From Actinomadura darangshiensis (GTDB taxonomy: Bacteria; Actinomycetota; Actinomycetes; Streptosporangiales; Streptosporangiaceae), in contig NZ_SMKY01000078.1 of NCBI RefSeq assembly GCF_004349235.1, positions 1-33,607 of the forward strand: a stretch of DNA of 33,607 bases, in the 5' to 3' direction. The position numbers and the translations under genes were made by a program. Below, piece after piece: positions 28,269-33,607 of the stretch. The notes below the pieces were generated by a model that saw only the letters and a list, made by a program, of their open reading frames with translations, had not been told where the DNA came from and made no database searches. Position 1 is the stretch's first letter; the number at the start of each line of letters is the position of its first letter.

Positions 28269-31193
28269 TCAGCTCGACGGCGGCGTCGCACTCGGGGACG
28301 GGGACGGCGACCCGGACGGGGACGGCGACCCCGTCGGGCTCGGCGCCGGGCTGGGCGACGCCGTCGGTGCCGCCTGGCCCGCCGCCTTCAGCGCCGCCTG
28401 CGCGTCCTTGATCTCCTTCCACGCCTTGCCCATGCCCGGGTAGTCGCCCTTCTTCTGGGCGTTCTCGTAGTCGGTCACGGCCTTGTTCAGGTCGTCGATC
28501 GCCTTCTGCGCCGCCGCGCTGAGCTGCGCCCCCGGCGTCGCGGGCGGCGCGGCGGCCCCGCTCGTCCCGCCGATGACCTGGTCGAGCGCGTCGTTGAAGG
28601 TGTCCGCCGCGGCGATGCTCTTGCCGTACTGGACGAGGATCTTGCCGAGGATCGGATACGGCTGCTGCTCCTTGCCGCCCGCCGCCTTGGTGTACATCGG
28701 CTCCACGTACAGCAGGCTCCCGCCGAACGGGATCGTCAGCAGGTTGCCCGGGACGGTCTTCGTCCCGCCGAGCCGCAGGGCGTTGATGTCGTTCTTCACC
28801 TGCGAGTCGGTCTCGAACGAGTTCTGCACCTGCCCCGGGCCCGCCGGCTGCGCGTTCCGCGGCATCTGCAGGATCTCGATCTGCCCGTAGTCGCGCCCCG
28901 GCGTCGACCCGACCGCCATGAACGCCGCGAGCTGCGGGTTGTTGCGCGGGTTGAACACCGTCGTCAGCGAGAACGACTCGGTGTCCTGGCCCGGCATCCG
29001 GAGGCTCTGGTAGTACGGCGGCTGCCGCTTGCCCTTCACGGTCGGGTCCTGCGGCACCTCCCAGAAGCCCTCGCCGTTGTAGAACGCCGACGGGTCCGTC
29101 ACGTGGTACTTCGTGAGGATCTTCCGCTGCACCTTGAACTGGTCCTGCGGGTAGCGGAAGTGCGACTCCAGCTCCGGCGGGATCGACGAGCGCGGCTGGA
29201 CGGTGTCCTTGAACACCTTCATCCACGTCTTGGTGATCGGGTCGTTCTCGTCCCACTGGTACAGGTGGACGGTGCCGTCATAGGCGTCCACCGTCGCCTT
29301 CACCGAGTTCCGCAGGTAGTTGATGTGGTCGTTGGCCTGCCGCGCCACCGCCGACCGCGTGTCGGTGATCGTGTCGCGGGTCGCCTCCCCGAGGCTCGTC
29401 TCCTCCGAGTACGGGTAGTTGCCGGACGTCGTGTAGCCGTCCACGACCCACAGGATGCGGCCGTTCACCACCGCCGGGTACGGGTCGCCGTCCAGCGTCA
29501 GCCACGGCGCCGCCTTGTGCACCATCTCGCGCGGCGACCGGTCGTAGAGGATCTTGGCGTTCTTGTTGATCGCGCCGGACAGCAGCAGGTTCTTGTCCTG
29601 GAACTTCGCCGAGTACAGCAGCTTGTGCAGGAACGAGTCGACCGGGACGCCGCCCTGCCCCTCGTAGGTACTGCTCTGCTGCCCCGACGCGCTGTTGTCC
29701 GGATAGTCGAGCTCCTGCTGGCCGCGCCCGCCGACCACCGAGTAGCGCGGCGTCCGCTCCCCGAAGTAGATCTCCGGCTGCGCCACCTTGATCTGCTGGT
29801 CCGGGGACGCCGGCATGTCCCGGGTGATGAAGTCCGGCTCCCGGGCGTCGAACCGGTCGCCGTAGGCCGACACGAACCCGTAGCCGTGCGTGTAGACCAT
29901 GTGGTCCTTCACCCAGCTGCGCTGCCCCGCCGGCGCCCCGGACAGCTCGCGGAGCGCCACCACCGTGTCGACGGGCTTGCCGCCCACCCGGTAGCGGTCC
30001 ACGTCGAGGGTGTCGGGGAACCGGTAGAACGGCCTGATCCGCTGCAGCTGCTGGAACGTCTCGCCCACCACGTTCGGGTCGAGGACGCGGACCCCGCTCT
30101 GCTTCAGCCCGGCGGCCTCGTCCTCCAGCTTCTTCTTGTCGTTCACCGGCTGCGACCCGTACGGGACGACGCGCGCGCCGTCCACGCCGTACGCCTGCCG
30201 GGTGGAGGTGATGTTGCGCTGGATGAACTGGCGCTCCTTGGCCAGCTCGTCCGGCTTCACCTGGAACTGCTGGATCAGCAGCGGGTACACGCCGCCCAAC
30301 AGGATCGCCGACAGCACCAGGAGCGTGAACCCGACACCCGGCAGCATCATGCCGCGCCGCAGCAGGTTGCTGAAGAACATCGCGGCGCACAGCAGCGCGA
30401 TCACGGCCAGGATCGTCTTCGCCGGCAGCAGCGCGTTGACGTCCGCGTAGGACGCGCCCGTCGTCACGCCCCGTTCCGAATGCACCAGCCCGTACCGGTC
30501 GAACCAGTACGCGACCGCCTTCAGCAGGATGAACAACCCGAACAGCACCGACAGGTGCGCCCGCGCGGGCGGGCTCGCCTTGTCGCCCGGCCCCTGCAGC
30601 CGCAGCCCCCCGTACAGGTAGTGCACCATCACCGCGGCCAGGATCGACAGGATCACCGTCGCGAAGACCACGCCGATGACGAGGCGCAGGAACGGATATG
30701 TGAAGACGTAGAAGGACACGTCCTTGTGGAACTGCGGGTCCTCGACGCCGAACGGCGTCCGGTTGAGGAAGGCCAGCCACACCGGCCACTGGCCCGCCAC
30801 CGACGAGCCCGTCAGCACCCCGAGCAGGCCGAGCAGCGCGCCCGCGATCAGCCGCCGGCGCGGATCGATCACCGCCCGGTACCGCTCCAGGCCCTGCTGC
30901 TCCACCGACAGCGGCCGGTACGCGGGGCGCAGCCGGTAGGCGACCATCACGTTCGCGCCCACCACCAGCGTCATCAGCAGCCCCGCCCCGAAGAACAGGA
31001 TCAGCTTCGCCTTCAGCTGCGTCGTGTACACCGACGAGAAACCGATGGAGCGATACCACAGCAGATCCGTGTACATGGCCGTGAAGACCATGAACGCGAC
31101 GAGCAGCACCGCCAGCGCCACCAGAACGGGTAGCGCGGGACGGGTCCGTCCGGTGCCGAGCCGGCGCCCGAAACCGGGAGTCCGGAAGGTCAA
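28269..31193 (-). CDS. UPF0182 large membrane protein (974 aa)
   Basis: Conserved actinobacterial membrane protein of unknown function. Seven hydrophobic segments lie in the first ~330 residues (for example PVLVALAVLLVAFMVFTA and FLRLVIGVVFATVILSILAA). A large domain of about 600 residues follows, probably outside the membrane, containing GGRGQQELDYPDN, SLRMPGQDTESFSLTTVFNP and GGSLLYVEPMYTK. The tail is a Ser/Pro linker-like repeat (SPSPAPSPTGSPSPSG), suggesting cell-wall proximity. TTG 31193 is chosen because GGAGGGG lies upstream at proper spacing and homologues begin just before the first membrane segment; the longer reading frame upstream lacks an SD. Length fits the family. It is divergent from the PPA1309 gene. 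Confidence 0.87.
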   Translation of the reverse strand: MTFRTPGFGRRLGTGRTRPALPVLVALAVLLVAFMVFTAMYTDLLWYRSIGFSSVYTTQLKAKLILFFGAGLLMTLVVGANVMVAYRLRPAYRPLSVEQQGLERYRAVIDPRRRLIAGALLGLLGVLTGSSVAGQWPVWLAFLNRTPFGVEDPQFHKDVSFYVFTYPFLRLVIGVVFATVILSILAAVMVHYLYGGLRLQGPGDKASPPARAHLSVLFGLFILLKAVAYWFDRYGLVHSERGVTTGASYADVNALLPAKTILAVIALLCAAMFFSNLLRRGMMLPGVGFTLLVLSAILLGGVYPLLIQQFQVKPDELAKERQFIQRNITSTRQAYGVDGARVVPYGSQPVNDKKKLEDEAAGLKQSGVRVLDPNVVGETFQQLQRIRPFYRFPDTLDVDRYRVGGKPVDTVVALRELSGAPAGQRSWVKDHMVYTHGYGFVSAYGDRFDAREPDFITRDMPASPDQQIKVAQPEIYFGERTPRYSVVGGRGQQELDYPDNSASGQQSSTYEGQGGVPVDSFLHKLLYSAKFQDKNLLLSGAINKNAKILYDRSPREMVHKAAPWLTLDGDPYPAVVNGRILWVVDGYTTSGNYPYSEETSLGEATRDTITDTRSAVARQANDHINYLRNSVKATVDAYDGTVHLYQWDENDPITKTWMKVFKDTVQPRSSIPPELESHFRYPQDQFKVQRKILTKYHVTDPSAFYNGEGFWEVPQDPTVKGKRQPPYYQSLRMPGQDTESFSLTTVFNPRNNPQLAAFMAVGSTPGRDYGQIEILQMPRNAQPAGPGQVQNSFETDSQVKNDINALRLGGTKTVPGNLLTIPFGGSLLYVEPMYTKAAGGKEQQPYPILGKILVQYGKSIAAADTFNDALDQVIGGTSGAAAPPATPGAQLSAAAQKAIDDLNKAVTDYENAQKKGDYPGMGKAWKEIKDAQAALKAAGQAAPTASPSPAPSPTGSPSPSGSPSPSPSATPPSS

Positions 31194-31311
31194 GAGGCCC
31201 CTCCGATCGAGATCTCGCCCACCGGCCGCCCGCCGGTGCTGTAGGAGCAACTTACCGACTGGGGCACAGGTTCCCGCATTTCCCCGGCCTGAAAGGGGGG
31301 AAGATGGCCCC

Positions 31312-31842
31312 GTGAGTCTTCTCGAAGAAGTCGTGCTGGACCTCGAACGTCATTCGGCCCAGGAGGGGTGGGACGCCGCGCCCCGCCTCTACGCCCTCGT
31401 CCGCAGCACCGAGCTGCGCAGCGCCGAACCCGACCTCGCCGACCAGCTCGGCCTGCCCCCGGACGCCGACACCCTCGCCGCACTCGAACAGCCCGCGCTG
31501 CCCGAGCAGGGCGGCATCGAGGACGCCCTCGCCACCATCGCCTGGCCCGACGCCGTCGAAGGCTGCGCCCTCATCATGGAGCGGATCGTCCTCCCGCCGG
31601 GCGCCGAGGACGAGATCCCCGAAGACGAGGCGCGGGCCGCCGAGTTCGCCGCGTCCCACCCCGGGCGCGAGGACGTCCGCATGATCGTCGGCGTGCTGCG
31701 GGACGGCGCCCGGCACTCCGCCCTCCGGCTCCGCCGCCACGACACCGACGACGAGGTCCTCGCCGGGCCCGACCTCGTCCCCACCATCGCCGAAGCCCTC
31801 GCCGCCACCTTCGAACCCGACGAGCCCGGGGCGGGCGCCTAG
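31312..31842 (+). CDS. PPA1309-family conserved protein (176 aa)
   Basis: Cytoplasmic actinobacterial protein of unknown function. Family-like blocks are WDAAPRLYALVRSTEL (20-35), DTLAALEQ, IAWPDAVEGCALIMERIVLP, HPGREDVRMIVGVLRDGARH and LRLRRHDTDDEV. No catalytic residues are established. The GTG at 31312 follows GAAGAT by 6 nt (possible leaderless start). It is divergent from the UPF0182 gene across 118 bp, a pairing that I recall in other actinobacteria. Confidence 0.82.
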   Translation: MSLLEEVVLDLERHSAQEGWDAAPRLYALVRSTELRSAEPDLADQLGLPPDADTLAALEQPALPEQGGIEDALATIAWPDAVEGCALIMERIVLPPGAEDEIPEDEARAAEFAASHPGREDVRMIVGVLRDGARHSALRLRRHDTDDEVLAGPDLVPTIAEALAATFEPDEPGAGA

Positions 31843-31861
31843 CCGCGGCCGGCCCGGGAGG

Positions 31862-31867
31862 TAGCCT
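31862..31867 (+). promoter_or_regulatory. -10 element TAGCCT, leaderless start of moaE
   Basis: TAGCCT is followed by 7 nt and the GTG at 31875. No SD is seen, and the previous stop is 32 nt upstream. Confidence 0.5.
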
Positions 31868-31874
31868 TCGGGGC

Positions 31875-32318
31875 GTGAGCCACAGCGTTGAGCGCAGCGA
31901 CGTCATCAGGCTGATCGGCGTCCGGGACACGCCCCTGTCCATCGACGAGGTGTACGCCGCCGTCGGAGCCCCCGGCGCCGGCGGCACCGCCGTCTTCGCC
32001 GGCACCGTCCGCGACAACGACCACGCCCGCGCCGTCACCGCCCTCTCCTACAGCGCCCACCCCACCGTCGAGCACGAACTCCGCGCCGTCATGGAGAAGG
32101 TCGCCGCCGACTACCCCGTCCTCGGGCTCGCCGCACTGCACCGCGTCGGTGACCTGCGGATCGGCGACATCGCCGTCGTCGTCGCCGCGTCCTGCCCCCA
32201 CCGGGGCGAAGCGTTCGACGCCTGCCGGCGGCTCATCGACGACCTCAAGGCCCGCGTCCCCATCTGGAAGCACCAGACCTTCACCGACGGCGGCGACGAG
32301 TGGGTCGGCGCCTGCTGA
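31875..32318 (+). CDS. moaE: Molybdopterin synthase large subunit (147 aa)
   Basis: MoaE converts cyclic pyranopterin monophosphate to molybdopterin using sulfur delivered by MoaD thiocarboxylate. GGTAVFAGTVRD (36-47) is the N-terminal motif, YSAHPTVEHEL (59-69) lies near the active site, HRVGDLRIGD (89-98) and ASCPHRGEAFDACRRLIDDL (105-124) follow, and KARVPIWKHQ (125-134) has the conserved lysines. Length matches the family. The GTG start fits the leaderless -10. No other moa gene is in the window; a moaD partner must be elsewhere. It precedes the PDZ-Lon protease gene by 27 nt, each with its own promoter. Confidence 0.93.
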   Translation: MSHSVERSDVIRLIGVRDTPLSIDEVYAAVGAPGAGGTAVFAGTVRDNDHARAVTALSYSAHPTVEHELRAVMEKVAADYPVLGLAALHRVGDLRIGDIAVVVAASCPHRGEAFDACRRLIDDLKARVPIWKHQTFTDGGDEWVGAC

Positions 32319-32332
32319 ACGCCCGGACGGCA

Positions 32333-32338
32333 TAGAGT
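32333..32338 (+). promoter_or_regulatory. -10 element TAGAGT, leaderless start of PDZ-Lon gene
   Basis: TAGAGT is followed by 7 nt and the ATG at 32346. No SD sequence lies in between. Confidence 0.5.
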
Positions 32339-32345
32339 TTCCGGC

Positions 32346-33392
32346 ATGTCTCGTCGTGCCACCACGCTCACCGTCGCGAGCGTGCTCGTCCTTCTGCTCG
32401 CCATCGTCGGCTCCGCCATGCAAGTCCCCTACGTGGCGCTGATGCCCGGACCCACGAGCAACACCCTCGGCACGAACGACAAAGGCCAGCCCCTCATCAG
32501 GATCGACGGCCGCCAGACCTACCCCGACGAAGGCCACCTCAACTTCACCACCGTCACCTACCGCGGCGGACCCGGCGGGCGCATCGACCTGTTCACCGCC
32601 CTGCGCGGCTGGCTCGCCGGCGACACCGCCATCGTGCCCGAAGAGACGATCTTCCCCAAGGACGAGTCGCCCAAAGAGGTCGACCAGCAGAACACCCGCG
32701 CGATGCAGGACTCCCAGCAGAACGCCGAAGCCGCCGCCCTCCACGAACTCAAGATCCCGGTGACCACCCGCGTCGTCATCGACGGCATCCAGAAGGGCCG
32801 CCCCGCCGACGGCGTCCTCAAGACCGGCGACGAGATCACCGCCCTCGACGGGCAGAAGGTCACCAGCGTCTCCCAGGTCGTCGGCGCCACCGCCAAGCAC
32901 AAGATCGGCGACAGCCTCACCCTCACCTACACGCGCGGCGGCAAGGAGCAGAAGGCCGACCTCAAGACCGTCGCCGACCCCAGCGGCAAGCGCGCCGTCG
33001 TCGGCATCGTCCTCTCCGACCAGTACAAGTTCCCCTTCAAGATCGACATCAGCATCGGCGACATCGGCGGCCCCTCCGCCGGCCTCATGTTCTCCCTCGC
33101 CATCCTCGACAAACTCACCCCCGGCCCCCTCACCAAGGGCAAGTTCATCGCCGGCACCGGAACCATCACCCCCGAAGGCGAAGTCGGCCCCATCGGCGGC
33201 ATCCAGCAGAAGATGATCGCCGCCCGCAAGGCCGGCGCCACCGCCTTCCTCACCCCCGCCGACAACTGCGCCGACGCCGCCAAAGCCCGCCCCGACGGCC
33301 TCCGCCTCATCCGCGCCGACACCCTCCACGGCGCCGTCCAGGCCATCAACGCCCTCACCGCCGGCAAAGGCGACATCCCCGCCTGCAAATAG
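32346..33392 (+). CDS. Membrane-anchored PDZ and Lon-type (S16) serine protease (348 aa)
   Basis: YlbL-like protease. An N-terminal membrane anchor (about 8-24, VASVLVLLLAIVGSAMQV) is followed by VPYVALMPGP typical of this group. A PDZ domain spans about 130-215 (VIDGIQKGRPADGVLKTGDE and later strands). The C-terminal Lon catalytic domain has GGPSAGLMFSLAI with nucleophile Ser244 and PIGGIQQKMIAARKAGA with Lys289, the Ser-Lys dyad. There is no ATPase domain, so it degrades substrates without ATP, likely outside the membrane. The ATG at 32346 fits the leaderless promoter. It lies upstream of the initiator tRNA gene. Confidence 0.92.
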   Translation: MSRRATTLTVASVLVLLLAIVGSAMQVPYVALMPGPTSNTLGTNDKGQPLIRIDGRQTYPDEGHLNFTTVTYRGGPGGRIDLFTALRGWLAGDTAIVPEETIFPKDESPKEVDQQNTRAMQDSQQNAEAAALHELKIPVTTRVVIDGIQKGRPADGVLKTGDEITALDGQKVTSVSQVVGATAKHKIGDSLTLTYTRGGKEQKADLKTVADPSGKRAVVGIVLSDQYKFPFKIDISIGDIGGPSAGLMFSLAILDKLTPGPLTKGKFIAGTGTITPEGEVGPIGGIQQKMIAARKAGATAFLTPADNCADAAKARPDGLRLIRADTLHGAVQAINALTAGKGDIPACK

Positions 33393-33424
33393 CGCCACCG
33401 TCCCGACCACCCCGCCCCATGCCC

Positions 33425-33430
33425 TAGACT
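33425..33430 (+). promoter_or_regulatory. -10 element TAGACT upstream of the tRNA
   Basis: TAGACT ends 11 nt before the mature tRNA 5' end, consistent with a short 5' leader. No clear -35 is seen. Confidence 0.45.
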
Positions 33431-33441
33431 TAAGACATCAC

Positions 33442-33515
33442 CGCGGGGTGGAGCAGTTCGGTAGCTCGCTGGGCTCATAACCCAGAGGTCGCAGGTTCAA
33501 ATCCTGCCCCCGCTA
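33442..33515 (+). tRNA. tRNA-fMet (CAT), initiator type
   Basis: 74-nt cloverleaf: acceptor CGCGGGG/CCCCGCT plus discriminator A, D-stem GAGC/GCTC, anticodon stem CTGGG/CCCAG with loop CTCATAA (anticodon CAT), T-stem GCAGG/CCTGC with TTCAAAT. Three consecutive G:C pairs in the anticodon stem (GGG/CCC) and an unpaired position 1-72 (C-T) mark the initiator rather than the elongator. CCA is not encoded. Confidence 0.95.
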
Positions 33516-33538
33516 CGGGTCCTTGGGTCCCCTTGGTC

Positions 33539-33551
33539 GCCGCTTTGCGGC
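33539..33551 (+). terminator. Small hairpin after the tRNA
   Basis: GCCGC-TTT-GCGGC followed by TTTCC, 24 nt after the tRNA. Short 5-bp stem, so a moderate candidate. The remaining 33552-33607 is G/C-rich with no gene seen. Confidence 0.45.
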
Positions 33552-33607
33552 TTTCCTCGGGGGCTCTTCGCCATTCCCGGGGGGCGACCCCCCGGAGCCC
33601 CCCGTTC

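Overview
This window is high-GC actinobacterial chromosome. The evidence is the very strong third-position G/C bias in genes on both strands, frequent GTG/TTG starts, and markers such as WhiB7, UvrD2 with an HRDC domain, mycoredoxin, mycothiol-dependent isomerase-fold proteins, a PPA1309 protein and a UPF0182 protein. The gene set suggests a filamentous actinomycete, possibly Thermomonosporaceae/Actinomadura or a relative; the genus is inference. I see no phage, transposase or rRNA.

Layout. (1) 1-2801, minus: a secreted chitin-degrading operon of two GH18 chitinases and an AA10 lytic polysaccharide monooxygenase cut by the window edge, preceded by a perfect 8-3-8 palindrome. (2) 3082-4253, minus: a flavodoxin-fold protein and a chloramphenicol-phosphotransferase-like kinase. 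They are divergent from a LuxR-type regulator (4386-5615) that carries a histidine-kinase-like ATPase domain; a 9-bp inverted repeat lies between. (3) 5641-7130, plus: two overlapping DinB/maleylpyruvate-isomerase-fold genes. (4) 7090-12468, minus: a four-gene siderophore operon (ATP-grasp ligase, two IucA/IucC NIS synthetases, PLP fold-III decarboxylase), translationally coupled throughout and headed by an IdeR/DmdR iron box. It has no N-hydroxylase and no transporter. (5) 12605-16444: an HD phosphohydrolase, a DUF4031 protein, an M20 peptidase, NudC, and a mycoredoxin, with a two-repeat CRISPR-like remnant (29-32-29) between the last two. (6) 16584-22341: uvrD2, tesB, whiB7 behind a roughly 520-nt attenuated leader, a small ORF, and a divergent ABC1/UbiB kinase. 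(7) 22513-33392: conserved actinobacterial housekeeping genes (crotonase, YgjP-like metallopeptidase, zincin_2 metalloprotease/small ORF/NUDIX operon, SDR, UPF0182 protein, PPA1309, MoaE, PDZ-Lon protease), followed by an initiator tRNA at 33442-33515.

How it works together. The accessory half covers chitin use and iron capture, each with its own visible operator. The housekeeping half centres on the whiB7 intrinsic-resistance locus. At least eleven genes begin 6-7 nt after a -10-like NANNNT hexamer and lack a convincing ribosome-binding site, so leaderless transcription appears to be a general habit here. The best candidate for an uncharacterised system is the NIS/ATP-grasp/decarboxylase operon, whose product I cannot assign to a known siderophore.
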